A stretch of DNA of 64,000 nucleotides, taken from Enoplosus armatus (lineage: Eukaryota > Chordata > Actinopteri > Centrarchiformes > Enoplosidae). The position numbers and the translations under genes are program-made. A model generated the notes under the pieces. The model saw only the letters and a list, made by a program, of their open reading frames with translations, searched no databases and had not been told where the DNA came from. Positions 12,147-25,227 of this stretch are shown one piece after another. The stretch's first letter is position 1; the number at the start of each line of letters is the position of its first letter. The DNA is taken from positions 18,373,704 to 18,437,703 of the forward strand of contig NC_092188.1 in NCBI RefSeq assembly GCF_043641665.1, given 5' to 3'.

Positions 12147-14726
12147 TCACTCTCCGTTGACATCAGATTTGTTGTCGTCCTTTCCACACCTCTTGTTTAG
12201 TCCACTGAAATATTTCTCTCTGAAGGCGTTGTGTCCTTGGTAGGGGCTGAAGCGCGGGTCTGCTAAATGAGCCAGGCTGTCTAATTCCTGCAAAAGAGCC
12301 AAATGTAGAAGTTATCGCAATGAAATTACTTAACTGACTGCCTAAAAGTGCTACCTGTTTTCCACAAATTTAGAACAAACAAAGACAACTTCTTACAGCA
12401 TTTAGCCACGTTACACGTGGTGGAATACCAACTGGAATACATAATTCACCGCCAATGTTTCTAATAGAAACAAATGAAACTCCAGCTTCTTGATACATCT
12501 TGCTATTCAAATTTACAGCGTGTCAAAGAATGCAATGAAAATCAAGGAAATAAAAATCAATCTGGATAACAGCCAGTTACGCTTTTCCCCCCAAAAGAAC
12601 CATGTGTTGAGTCTAGAAAACTGATAACACTATATTAATATGAAGGTAAATTGGATGTAAAAGTTCAAACAGCTCTTCCTTTTTCCAGTGGCATCACAAG
12701 GTTTACATACATTTTCCATGTTCGCATGTAGGAACAGGACTGTATATGAACTGTTATGAATCCCTACAGTTAAACAGTTTGTCTTGGCTGTAAGGTAGCC
12801 GCTGGTCAACGGTGGGATGAAGGGAGGAAGAGAGATGCTGGGAAGAGGAATAATGAGGTGAGTTGAGTTGGAAGTGATGACTCCAATGCTGGGCCTGTAA
12901 TTTGTCAGCAACACCTCTCTTTTGAGTGTTGATGCTGCCAAGCAACCTGGAAGCAGTTTCCATGACCACACTGAGGGAGAACTTCGGGCAACAAGACTGA
13001 CAACATAACCATGACCCCACATTAATAAGGACAGAGGGACATAACTACAAACAACTGAAAACAGTGGAAATAACCACTCAGTCTTTGCCAACAACCATAC
13101 AGGTGGAGGGTTACATACATTTAGTGTTAAATTTGGCAAATAAAATTTATGGCCACCAAACACATTATGTCACACCCCATAAATAAGAAAATGGTTTGAG
13201 AGATTTTTTTTTCAGCACTACAGGAAACGTTTACAGCAATTAGGCTGGCCCCTTTATCAAAACAAACAAACAGTGTGGACCCATGCACATGTATCATAGG
13301 CATACAAACACATTTAAGTGTTGACACACACACACACACCAAGCTGTGAACCCTGGTAAATGAGTGCAGATAGGTGCACATGGAGGCCTATTTGGAAAGG
13401 GAAAAACTCTGCGACCTGAGATAGATACCAGTCAGATAAGATCAAACAACTGTGTGTTTGTGTGTGCGTGTCATAGAAGGCCCTTTATGGGAGCAATTTG
13501 GGGTTTTGAAGTGGAATGGATGTCAGATCCAAAGATGGATTGTTTTTCATGCGATGTGTGATTAAGCCATTTAGGGTTCCAGTATAAAAGAAATGAGCCA
13601 ATCACAGCCAGATGGTGAGGATTTACCCCAGACAGACAGAGAGACACCATCACTTCCATTAGGATGACATGTAAAAAACACACACATATGCACATACATG
13701 AACATGACACATACTTATGTGGTTATGTATGCAAACAATTCTATGAACTATGCTTAAAAAAACATGAAAGAACAGGCAGGCACACACATGCTTTCAATTT
13801 ACATAAAAGTCATATCTGTGTTGCTGTTCATGTTCACACATACAAAAACTGTAAACAAATTCTGCAGCACACACAAGTTGGTACTGTGCAGACATGATGT
13901 CATTTATAACTGACCAAAAACAATATATATTTGAGAAGTTGTGCTTCCAATCAAAGGATGAATAAAAGTAGATCTTATGGTCAACTTTACAGCCATTACA
14001 CACATAAGAGAATGTATGTTTTAAATCCTTAAAAATGAAATCATTTGTTTTTGCCTGCACACGAACCAAACAACAACGCTACTAGAGCATACATTTGTGA
14101 TACTGTGTGTACAGAACAAAAAAATACAGTTATGAAAACAAAGACATAATGCAGAATTGCACAGTGTTTGTTAATGAACTCAATTAAAAAACGTAAAATA
14201 AAATCAAACGTGCACACACGTTCTCAAACCCTTTCAAGTCCAAACACTGGCTGTGAACTAGAAGGGCAACGAACAATTACTTTCAATGTTGATTATCCTG
14301 CCAATTATTTTTATCGATTAATTGTTTTGGTCTGTAATATGTCGGAAAATAGTATTTTATTATTTCTAAGGTGACTTATTCAAATTGCTTGTTTTATCCA
14401 ACCAACGGCCCAAAACCACGTCTGTTCTAAGATATTCAGTTGACTCATATATGACAAAGAAAAGCAACAAAGTCTCACATGGGAGAGACTGTTTGTAAAA
14501 TTGAACAATTAATCAATGGTCAAAATAGTTCATTCTGTTGATGGACTAATTGTTTCAGCTCTAATGCAAACTCATTCAAAGGCATGTGCACACACCTCAG
14601 GCTCCTTGATCTTCTCCATGGTGATCAGGCGTCGTGAGGTGTGGCTGGAGAGCGTCTGCTCACAGTTACTGATGAGCCGGAGACATGGATGAAGAGGTAC
14701 CATCTCCTCACAGTACCTGAAAAGGT

Positions 14727-14797
<71 letters not shown>

Positions 14798-16176
14798 ACA
14801 GATCAGTCTCCATAAGGTAAGGAGCAGACACAGAAAAACAATGGTAGACTAATTTCCTTCATCTGGGAATAATGCATTTCTGTACACACCTAAAGAACTA
14901 CATGAGAGGAATGTTTAAGGCCCTTGTGAAAACAATGCACTTCCTATTTTGTCTGTAGGCCATACAAAAAAGCTGCTGTGATACAGACAGACTAATCCTG
15001 TCAAAATTACTTTTGCCAACTCTTTGCCACCCATTCCAACGTCTTCACTTTCTCCCTCCATGCCTCTTTCTGTTTCTCTCTGACCGATCAAATCAGTAAA
15101 CATTCACCCAGTGCTGGTGAAGCTAAGGTAGCTCACTTTGTGCAAAGATGAAGGTGGAAAAAGTGACTCTGACTTGACAGGTCGACTGCTGGCTCTGTCA
15201 TCACCAGCCAGGCCAGGTTAGGGCCTATTAACAGCAGATGATGTATGTGTTTGCATATTTGTGTCAGTGGCACTTTCTCCTAACCACCACCATCACAGTG
15301 GCAATGGACCCGAATCAAAGCCAGAAGTGCGCGTCACTGTTTGTCGGCCCCGTTGCCATGGCCACATGTGGGCCTCTGCGGAGACGGGATGTTTGGTCGT
15401 CACGGTTACTAGCGGTGATGCAGCCAGGCGATAATTCTCTCCCGCCAATCAGGAGTCAATAGTGGAGACCTGTTGAGTTAGTGGTAACGTCTGAGCTGAG
15501 GCAGGGGCTGTCTTTCACCTTCAGAGCTTCTTTTGCCATTAGACTTTGTAAAGGACAAGTTCACACAAATATGTCACACTCATTTAAACAACAGTTTTTG
15601 TTTGGCTAAGAATTTAAAAAACATTGTTTAGGAAATATAAAAATCTCCTTATTCTTTATGACACTTAAACCTGTGAAAATAAGAACAGCGGTGAGGCTGA
15701 GGATGGAGGTAATACACACACACAGGACACTAAATTGTATGTATACCTAAACTGTATTTACACAAAACACATGATTTTAAAATGCATCAATCCAGCCATC
15801 CATCAGAAGCATGTGCTCTCAATTTCACAGCAAGCAAAATCTGATGCTGAAGCAGTGGACAGTGGCCTCTTGTAATATGCCAAAATGTCCAAAAATATAT
15901 ACTGAAGTAAAAAATTACAACCTGAAAATGAAAACATGGCTCAATGACGCATGTATCACCTTACTTCAGACAATGCAGGCACTTTATTTCTTCGCTTCAC
16001 TTGTTTATGTTGCAATTAGGTCACTTTATGGCTGTGATGACTGATATGCCATCATCTGTCTTGATACTTTTTCTCTCTTCATTTATTTTTTAAGGAGAGA
16101 GGAAGAGAATTTAAGGGGTCTGACCTGGTCTAGACGCAGTCTTTAGCTGACAGGACTTTGTGTCACCTGTCATGAT

Positions 16177-16253
<77 letters not shown>

Positions 16254-16485
16254 TCCCCATTCTCATGAAGCAGGCAGACACACACACAATCCCCACTGTT
16301 TCTATCACAGCCATGGACGCCAATACACACATATGTGGGGGTGACAGAAACCCGATATCTCCCCTGTAGAGCCCCAGATTAGGCCCAGGAGACAGGCTAC
16401 GTCTGGGCTTACACACACACACAGACACACATATCCAAAAACACACACACACACATATCCAAAAACACACACACACACATATCCA

Positions 16486-16534
<49 letters not shown>

Positions 16535-19500
16535 CAGGCTGCAGAGACAGATAGTTCACATATCTGACTTGCCCGGCCTCAGACGTTTATTTTGGCAAGG
16601 CGCTCTGACAGGCACAAAGTCAAGCACTGGTAGATGAGTAGCAAAGACAAATGTGTGAACATGATGACACACATGTACGCATGGGCTCAGACACAAGACC
16701 ACACGCATTCATGCATATGTACGGATGCATACACACACAGAGACAAACGCACAGGGACATGTGCAAAGGTCCAAAGGTTTACAAGGTGTGTTTGTACATG
16801 TGCTTGTTCTTTTTTTCTCTCTCACACACACACACATGCTAAAAACCAGAGGATGCATTATTATCTCATCTCCTTCAGGTCTTATGATCAGTGACCAGAG
16901 GGAGTTCCAGCCCTGCAGGGGTTTTTTCTTCCCCAAACGTCCGTTGCTGCTGCCATCTGTTGTGGTTCATACCTTTACAGTCAAACACCTGCACTTCGAG
17001 TCAGCACTTCACTTTCTGCTAATGCACAGAAGATTTAACAATGCACAACTTTGTTTCAGAAGAGCAGTCGACGTATAAAAGGAGCTGTCAGTTGTGGTTT
17101 ACTGTGACCCAGCTGTTTAGGTGGGAAAACCTCAACACACCCAAGTGGAAAAGTCCTTTGTGTGCCAGTCTACTGGACTCAAACTGAGAGAGCTACAAAC
17201 ACACTGTACACACACATTTATCAGCTCATTAACTTCATCAAAACTGATTAATAAAGAGACGTTACATTTACACTTCCCTCAATTAATTTACAATGCCAAA
17301 TGTACTTATATGCAGTAATTAATCGGGGGTCTAAGGACAGAGGGTGTTGTATGCTGTACACACTGTGAAGCCTCTTGAGGCAAACTGTGATTTGAGATTT
17401 TGGGCTATATAAATAAAATTGACTTGATTTGATTTACATGTACACACAAAATTTATTCATTTTTACATTATAATCCTTCTTTGCTTCGTGTTGTTTGGTT
17501 ATTTTGGGAATTATTTAGGCCAAAAATAGATTTAAAGTTGTAGGTTGTGCAGATAAAAAGCCTGTATTATGCAGTTCTGGTTTATGGTATGAGCCTGCCC
17601 CCTATTGATAGAAATTATTATTTGGAGAAAAGCACCATTTAAGCAAAAAGGGGTCTGAATCGAAGTCTGTGAGGACAACGTACACTTCAAATCTAATATC
17701 AAAATATAAATCTCCATAAACCAAGGCATGTTTTTAAACATTTGTCACAGACCCAGTTTGACTGCTCAAATAACAAATATCACTAAGCCTTAAAGAGCTG
17801 GATGTGACTGTGAGAAGCTAAAGATTCTCTTGATACAAGCAACTTGAAATGGTTCTGTAGCAGCAGGCACATCATTCTGAAGACCTTTATATTATTAGCT
17901 AATGACACCATACAGTAAGTCTGTATACTCACTCTGGTCTGTAGACAGGCAGCCAATAGACAAGCCTCCCGCCCATGACCAGGTGGTGTGCAGAGAAGTT
18001 TAGCAGATCTGTGAAGATGTCACTCAGGTGGTACGCCTGTGAGACAGGGACGTGAGACTCTAGATAGCTGGGCAGAAGGAATGAACACAAACAGGTTTAG
18101 ACCAGAGCAACAAAACATAACAAATACAACCTTGTTTTTCTTAGTACTTTGGCAAAGGACAAAAAAATGTGTAGTGGTTTAAAATAATGCGTAGGAAAAG
18201 TCTAAAAGTAACTGTAAGAGCTGATGGAAATTCACTGTGAGACCAGCGCTGGCTGATCACGTGCCATAGAGAGCCAAGACTCTGCTGGTTTTCATTCCAG
18301 ACTACCCCTGTTTGAGAGTCAAATATGGCCTTACTGTAGTTAGTAGCTGATATTTCATGCCTTGGAACAAATTATGGTCCATTTTGTCATAAAGCCAAAG
18401 AGTATCAGATGAACTTACATGCCGTCAGGGGGTTTAGTATTGTCTTTGTGGGAGCCGGTTCTCCTTGTGGACTCACGTATACCATACGGAGCTGACATCA
18501 AAAGGACCACATAGGAATCACAAACAAGAAAAACAAAAGACAACGTTCATCCCATTATGAGAGGAACACACTAGAGTGCACAGATGTAGCTTGCTGCTAT
18601 GCTGCAAATTCAAACAAGTGAACAGCAGGAATTACACAAAAGCTATCAACACATTTATCACAAATTTTCACACTCAGCAAGTGTTAACAGTGGTCTGTTA
18701 AGAATAAACTGAGGACCTACGATCTGTAATAATGGCATCAAACAGAGCAGCCTCCCTCCACACAGGCTTGGATGCGTCAGACACCATTACATCTAAATAC
18801 ATCTTCTCTGTTCCATACTGCCGCAGGTTGGCTCTGATATTCTCATCGGGTCCTCGCCACTTATGGTTTTTACGGCTCGACCTACCTGAAAGACAAAGGC
18901 ACTTTTAGGAGATTTGGACAGTATCTGAAATCTAGAGCAGTCAGAGAGCAAACTTACCTTTTCCATGAATAGTGTTGTAATCAATGTCTGTTCCGCAGAC
19001 ATAGGCTCTGAACTGAGAACATGCTACCAACAGGCTCCCTACAACAGATCAAGAAACAAAGAACTGATTTATTGACACAGATTTCCCCAAGTGCGTGTCT
19101 GACTATAGCTATGCATGTGTGTGGATTATCTCACCTGTGCCAACAAACGGGTCAAAGACGAGGTCATTCTCTTTGACCCTAGCGTGGTTGGCCATAATGA
19201 ATGAGAGCCCAGCATCCATACTGGTGTTTCCTATGAAGTGTCTGTTCTTCACACTGTGGGAGCGAATCAGTTCACGCTGTCCGTCCGCTATCTGTAGCAG
19301 GAGTGTGTAAAGATGACAGGTGTTCAATTGCAGAGCACCCCTTATTCGTCAAATGTCAACAAACAGTCAAAATGTATCTCACCCATCGTCCAAAATAGAT
19401 GTAGTTTGGATGCTCGGGGATGTTGTTGGGGTCTGTGCCGTAATCTTCCAACAAACAGAACATGTGCTGAGGGCTCTTCAGGCTCACTGCACCTTCAAAC

Positions 19501-21437
19501 GGAAGGTACTCCATAGCCTGGAGAGTCAATACAGAACATGACATTCTGCACATAAACACACTCATTCAAAGACACATATACACCACGCACATCTCTATGT
19601 TTTCACATGCACTCATTCATTCATTTCCACACACATCTAAATACTCACATCAATCCTTTTGATTCTGTCTGCAAACTCCAGAGTCTTGTTGAAAGTGTAG
19701 ACATTGATTCTGTAAGTTGAGTCTTTGTGCATGAATGGTGACTGTAGGAGAAGAACACAAACAGAAAATAAACATATTAGCTTAGACTCTGTATGTTTCA
19801 TATGAAGGTTGTTTTTTTTTTAATTGCAGGGATTGGTCTGCCCAACACAATAGCACCACGTAGCATCACAAACCATGTTCTCTGATGGGTATTTCAAGAG
19901 GGAGGTTCTGAGTTCACTGTGTGTTTGTCCGTGGCCCCATAGTTCAAAAGCAGACCTGCAAGGACAGTGCAACGTGAACTACAGCCACATCTCAGCCACT
20001 ATACTACAGAAAATACTACCAAGATAACAGGGCACAGATTAAGATAGATGGCAATATGTGCCACATGATGATGTCATTCCATCACTACAGGTGCAGGGCC
20101 GTCACTTATCTTCCCACAAAGCTAAAACACTTACTTTGCACAAACAGATCTATCCATGATGCCACGGACATCCTCCTCAGACAAACCATCCAGACACCAG
20201 AAAGGAGACTAGAGAGAAAAAGCAAGAAGAGGAGTGACTGTGGGGAAATAAGGGTCTACACAACAGAAATCAGCTGTCAAATCATCAACCATCAATTTAT
20301 TAGAAACAGCCAGGAAAACAAAAGGACAACAATTAAAAGAGGTACATTTGACCTGCAAACCTTTTCTTTGAAGTTTATACTAGGAAGGAATGATTTTCCT
20401 CTGAGAGCCAGCAAAGCCTTAATCTCCTGCAACAATGAGCATACAAACACAAATGCTGGTGTAAGACTTACAAATTATTAGAAAACATTACACATACAGG
20501 CAGATTAAAGGGAAACAGTAGCAATTTAGCATTGCACTTTCATAAAGGTGGGGGACCAAAGAGCGACAGATTAAAGAAAGAATGGTCAACTTTGTTGCAG
20601 CAGAGGCTGAAATATCCTAAATCTTATTGTCTGGTATGGTATTGATAATACAATTTAGATAAAGCAATGCATTAGCATAGCATTTTGTTAGACCCTTCCT
20701 GCCTGGTAAAGGCCCACGTCTTTCAAACTTCAAACCACAGGCTGTTATTAAGATATTAAGATATTTTTTGCAGATTTTAGAAACCATACAGCTGTTTTCA
20801 CAGGCTGAGCAGTACTCCTCATGATGAATAAACTGTGTAAAATCAGTGACATGGCCCTTTTTTTAGGATCCCAGTGTGGGGGTATCACATGAGTACAGTA
20901 GGGTACATTTAAAAACAAGACATCAACAAAACTGAACATGATTCTGCTTATTTACAAGTGTGCATTAATGTATATTAAGTCTATTGTGTGTGTATATAAT
21001 GTATAGGTGTGCCAACATACATATTGGTCCTCTCCACACTGTAATATATACAGATGCGTGTACATCTGGGAATAGAAATAGGCTAGTGTGAACTACCAGT
21101 TTATCACCACGTTCATCACAGGGGGAAGTCAGGTGGAGAAATGTGTTTATGTCTTATTATCATGTTATAAAACATACAACTTTTCACGTGAAACCAAAGC
21201 CTACATCTAATCCCACCGCTGGACCAAGTGTTTTCACAGTTAGCAAGAAGCTAACGCAGCACAGCGAGACGGACACTTCCTGCTGTTTTCACCAGCAATT
21301 CAATTTAAACATTCACAGTGAGAGCTAGATATAAACTGAGAGTAGTTTACGAAGGTTACCGGCAATCTGAAGTCCAGATTATCTTGTGCCAGATGTAGTA
21401 GATACTGGACGCATGATCGCTTATTGGAGGTCGCCAT
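12147..21437 (-). CDS. trmt11: tRNA (guanine(10)-N2)-methyltransferase TRMT11
   Basis: Catalytic subunit of the enzyme that makes N2-methylguanosine at tRNA position 10; in the known family it works with the zinc protein TRMT112. Thirteen coding exons (high to low): 21437-21360, 20426-20361, 20208-20135, 19955-19874, 19741-19649, 19517-19383, 19291-19135, 19038-18958, 18885-18721, 18491-18419, 18067-17933, 14716-14596, 12287-12147. They total 1401 nt, so 466 aa, close to the human length as I recall it. The N-terminal THUMP-type region is followed by a Rossmann methyltransferase fold: SAM motif DPFVGTG at residues 223-229, GTDID at 244-248, and catalytic DPPYG at 310-314. All intron phases agree and every intron begins GT. 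The start is the first in-frame ATG and matches the family's N-terminus. The intron between exons 12 and 13 is about 2.3 kb; the exon 11-12 intron carries long CA arrays. Confidence 0.97.
14728..14794. repeat. Long (CA)n array beside the trmt11 exon 12 acceptor
   Basis: About 33 uninterrupted CA units. On the coding strand this is (TG)n ending only about 11 nt before the AG of the exon 12 acceptor at 14717-14718, so it takes the place of most of the polypyrimidine tract. Confidence 0.97.
16182..16250. repeat. (AC)n microsatellite in trmt11 intron 11
   Basis: About 34 uninterrupted AC units, within the long intron between trmt11 exons 11 and 12. Confidence 0.97.
16411..16530. repeat. Compound CA array with a 24-bp minisatellite
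   Basis: Three copies of a unit starting ATATCCAAAA begin at 16431, 16455 and 16479, exactly 24 bp apart. They are followed by a further (AC)n run to 16530. The long repetitive open frames here translate this repeat and are not genes. Confidence 0.95.
17365..17440 (+). repeat. LINE-like 3'-tail fragment
   Basis: Contains 'ctcttgaggcaaactgtgat' and then 'gggctatataaataaaattg' followed by 'acttgatttgattt'. This is the form of a tail I recognise from many fish retroposon copies. It lies in trmt11 intron 11. Confidence 0.5.
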
Positions 21438-22560
21438 ATTTGTTGCAGATTCAAAACATGTCCGGTGTAAAACCGGGCTCTGAAAGAAAGTACCGCTCAG
21501 GGACTAAATTACCATAAATGGAGAAGAATTAGGTTTTTCTCTTTCAGTTTAATATCATATATTGCCTGAAATTTAATTGTGCAGTGTGTTATGTGCGTGT
21601 GTTTATACATATCTACAGGCAGATAACTAATGTTTCCATTCGCTGCTGTTAGTCTGAGATTTTTTATATAATTTCGTGACTTTATCCAAATTGAACTAGC
21701 TATTTTGTTTGTGGGTTGTTGTTGTTGTTGTTTTGTTTTTTTATTTTACCAAAATGATAACATGTCACCTACGTAACTTTTTGTTATCAATAACACACTA
21801 TTCTGCGTTTGCGCACCCTATAAACCGCTCTCTCCCCTCTCCGTCTCCAGGCTGTAATCTGCTTTACTTCAGAGGCACCTTGTCTCCCTGTCTGATCAGT
21901 GATTGGCTGCCCGGTTCCTCTCTAACAGGCCACTGGCCGAGGCAGATGTCCATCAGAGTGGTTTTGCCTCGGGACAGAAAGCACTCTTGCTGCTGTCAGC
22001 AGTGCTGCAGTATTGTTAAATTGTGCAACATAGTTACAGTGTAACCGCGGGATGTGTTTGCACTTTGACTGCAATGACACATTATTGCAGGTGGGGTGAG
22101 GATCGAGTCAGTGGGTGACATGTAAGTCGGATCACGTTTGATAATGTCTTACTCCAAATCTCTGAAAGGTTGTACAGACGTAGACTAGGCTACTTTACAG
22201 CAGCATGTTCACTTCTTCCAGTTTTGATGATGAACTGATAGTAATTTTGTAAAATATTTTCACTTTTCTTAATGAATTGTCAATTGAGTTTGTTGTTCAG
22301 ATTGTGGACTAAAACTGCTAAGCATCACTGAACTTAGAGTTATCAGTTATATACCCATATACAGATAACAGTACAATGATAATTAGATGAAATATAACAT
22401 TTAGCTTGAAATCCAAAGATTATTTAGATGACTTTGGATTGTTGTTTTTTAAATAATAAAACAATAAAAACTGTATAATTCAGTGAGAACAACATTGTAT
22501 TCCTGTATGTAGAAATTACCAATTAAAGCGATAATAATCTGGTCCTCAGCAGAGCCAGTG
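21438..22560. promoter_or_regulatory. Shared upstream region of trmt11 and the abra-like gene
   Basis: The trmt11 start codon and the abra-like start codon face away from each other across 1.12 kb, so both promoters should lie here. An inverted CCAAT box (gattgg) is near 21900. A splice-acceptor-like 'ggtcctcag' just before 22550 suggests a noncoding first exon for the abra-like gene upstream. I see no clear TATA box for either gene. Confidence 0.4.
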
Positions 22561-23100
22561 ATGGGAACGAACAGCCAGACCACCACTGCCATGGAAACTG
22601 AAGATGACGCCCCAGCTCCTACTCAGTTTAGCGACAACACTGCAGGGTGCATTGTTTCTGTGAAAGGCTTAAAGGACAACTGGCAGAAGTGGTCCGATGA
22701 GCACCAGGAGTACCAGAAGCAGAACCCCTTCAGTCATGACACTAGGCCCAGTGCAGTGGTCCCTCAGAAGGGGCAGGACAACTACGGGAGGCCCCTGCAG
22801 GGCTCCATGACGGAGCAGCGGGGGAAGGATGCTCACACACACATCAGCAGAGAGGTTCAGGAACTGTGCGAGGTGATAAGGAACATTGGAGAACCCAGAG
22901 ACAAAGATGGGGATGGAAGCGGCAGCGATGGCAAAGTGATCACTGTAGAATTTGGGAAACTGTTTGAGCATTATGTGACTATCTCCAATAAACTGGTGGG
23001 GATTCTTCTACGAGCGAGGAAGCAGAGGCTGGTTGACTTTGAGGGGGAGATGCTGTGGCAGGGGCAGGATGACCATGTAGCCATCACTCTGTTGCAGTGA
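22561..23100 (+). CDS. Costars-domain actin-binding Rho-activating (ABRA/STARS)-like protein
   Basis: Encodes 179 aa without an intron. Residues about 40-58 (NWQKWSDEHQE and QKQNPFS) and the block YGRP match the segment before the costars domain of ABRA/STARS. The costars domain covers about residues 92-179, with FGKLFEHYVTISNKLVGILL, then ARKQRLVDFEGEMLWQGQDD and a C-terminal ITLL. Known ABRA binds actin and promotes Rho/MRTF-SRF signalling in muscle. The W..W and NPFS segment is found in ABRA but not in the roughly 80-residue ABRACL, so this is ABRA-like. It is much shorter than ABRA because the long N-terminal part is missing, unless that part is encoded by an upstream exon I could not find. 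GTG at 22558 precedes the ATG, which is taken as the start. It is the head-to-head neighbour of trmt11. Confidence 0.85.
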   Translation: MGTNSQTTTAMETEDDAPAPTQFSDNTAGCIVSVKGLKDNWQKWSDEHQEYQKQNPFSHDTRPSAVVPQKGQDNYGRPLQGSMTEQRGKDAHTHISREVQELCEVIRNIGEPRDKDGDGSGSDGKVITVEFGKLFEHYVTISNKLVGILLRARKQRLVDFEGEMLWQGQDDHVAITLLQ

Positions 23101-25227
23101 CCAGAAACTTGGATTAGTGTTTATGCCTTGATTCCTGTTACACACAGTGCATGCAGTGGCAAGTATAGAGCTACTTCATGGCAGCACTCAGTGTAGTATT
23201 CACATAGCAGGGGGATTGCACTAATTGTACTTTAGTTACCTGATGGCACTTTTATTTAGAAAAGAATGCTATTTTTCTTGTTTACACAAGCAACCTCAGT
23301 GGCTTATATTTCCCGCCACCTCCCTGACAAATGTACATTAGGCATACTAATGCATTTTCTCCTCATGCTAAAAAAGATCTACTAAATCTACTGTCCAAAG
23401 TGCAGATACATGCAGGAGCTATAAAAAGTAATGTAAAGACCGGAAAGAAATGGACTGACAGCATTTTGATATGGGAGTTTTCAAAGCAATTAACTAAAAC
23501 TTAAACATAAATAAAGAGCAATAATAGTCATATGTTGAAACTTAACAGTTACATGACAGATATACTGTATATATGCCTAATATTGTTTGCTAGGGTGACA
23601 TAGGTGTTTCAATGTTACATATTCATGTATTTACATTAATTCACAGACTAGCTTTCACTCAGTGTTGCTAAACCACCCCTGGTCTAAAGAACAGCGAGGA
23701 AATCTAGCAGCTCACATCTTAGCACAACAAATCCCTTTTGCTATATTTCCTTCACTAGCTTTTCAATGTGGGGTAAGTGGAAGAGTGAGCAGCTGAAATG
23801 AAGTCAAAGTGGTTAATGAGACTGAACCGAAGCCAAAGAGAACATGAGGCTGCCTTTGACAGACAATATGGTGCTATAGGATGAACTTGATCCGACTTGG
23901 CTTGGGTGCTTCAGAGCATGCATTTATTATATATGTGTGCTTTGTAATTTAGGCCTGATAGATGTACAAATAACTAGACATGCTGCTTTGATGGAGTGAG
24001 AACTACATAGTAAACCATGTACTCATTGATACATGCCATAATGTCTACTGCTATTAAAAGTAAGGCCATGCAAACTAATGAACGTTTTTTAGCATAGGGC
24101 AGTAGTAGATTAATAAATTTGCAAGAACTGCTTATGGTATTATAATAAAGACAGAACAGAAACTGCATCCTGTCTGTTATTGTTCTACTTTAGGTGCTTT
24201 GTGAACTGTAAGCACTAACTGTAGTTAAACTAATGACTGGGGGAGAGAGTGTAAACTCGATATCTGAGACTCACTACATTAGAAACACACTGAGAAGCAG
24301 CAACATTATTTATTCTGAATTAAATTAATTCTTAAAGTGCATACACATTTGTACAGAACAGTACATACAGTAAGATTTTCTTTATGTTCCTTATTGTACA
24401 GTAGTGTAGTATAGCATTTTAATATTCTTCTAGTATTTAGTGAGCTTTTAATATTCACTTCATGCACCATCCCCACTATATTTCAGTGCTTGTTGACATC
24501 ATTAAGCATACTTAACTTCACAGTGTCTTGACTTAGTTGCTTCCGCTATAAAGGACCCTTGTAAATAGTTAATGAAGATGTCACTCTGTGCTTCAACCCA
24601 TGTCAGTGAGGCCACAGAATGCCCATCAGTCAACTCAAGGTAGCTGAGGAATAGATTATGTCATATTGAAACATACAAATTAATTTTTTCTTACAGTACA
24701 TACACTTTAAATACATTTCAGTTGTACATGCAGAAAATCAGAGCACTAAGGCATACTGCATGTGGAAAAATCAAAACAGCTAGTGAATTATATGGGCATT
24801 TCTGGCTGTGAAGTCATCCCAACACATCTATTGTTCAGCTCAGGTCACCTTTCCACTCTGTAAAAAGAAAAATGCCTTCAACATTTCCCTTGGTGATTAC
24901 CAGATGTGAATCACACTGTACACCTCTTGGTCCATAAACTAAATACATTTTTATCACTGCGGATTAATGGAGACTTAATTAACTTCTTCTGTAAAAAACA
25001 TGAAAGGAACTGTTTACAGCATTTGACATGTCACAAGATTTGGCTTCATTCAAGTCTTTACAGTGGTCTCTTGTTACAAACATTTGACCCATTTAAAATG
25101 CTGTCATTAGCTCTGGCCAAACAGACAGCAACTTAATGTGAGTGTCATCCAACATGTGCAAGAAGGTAGATGTTTCAGTCCCTTCATCACATTCAAGTAC
25201 TGTAAGAACTGGGTCCAAAGCAAGTGA
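23101..25227. other. Convergent 3' flanks of the abra-like gene and hint3
   Basis: No coding sequence was recognised. AATAAA signals on the plus strand at 23510-23515 and 24144-24149 could end the abra-like transcript. A minus-strand AATAAA (tttatt at 24309-24314) could end hint3. The rest is AT-rich and unremarkable. Confidence 0.5.
23510..23515 (+). terminator. Candidate poly(A) signal of the abra-like gene
   Basis: AATAAA 410 nt after the stop codon. A second AATAAA at 24144-24149 would give a 3' UTR of about 1 kb. Confidence 0.4.

Noticed and set aside
12630..13163. 177-codon open frame on the minus strand
   Set aside because: It lies inside the last trmt11 intron, shows no domain or compositional sign of coding, and overlaps another open frame. 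Chance is the simplest reading.
16431..16502. Regularly spaced 24-bp repeats that could suggest a CRISPR array
   Set aside because: The units are directly tandem with low-complexity CA between them, there are no unique spacers or cas genes, and the sequence is vertebrate.
16111..16559. Overlapping open frames of up to 139 codons on both strands made mostly of Cys-Val or His-Thr
   Set aside because: They translate CA/TG microsatellites, where all frames stay open. The same applies at 6.85-7.15, 14.57-14.79, 29.28, 37.4-37.7 and 61.5-61.9 kb.
22669..22971. 100-codon minus-strand open frame within the abra-like gene
   Set aside because: Antisense shadow of the plus-strand costars-domain coding sequence.
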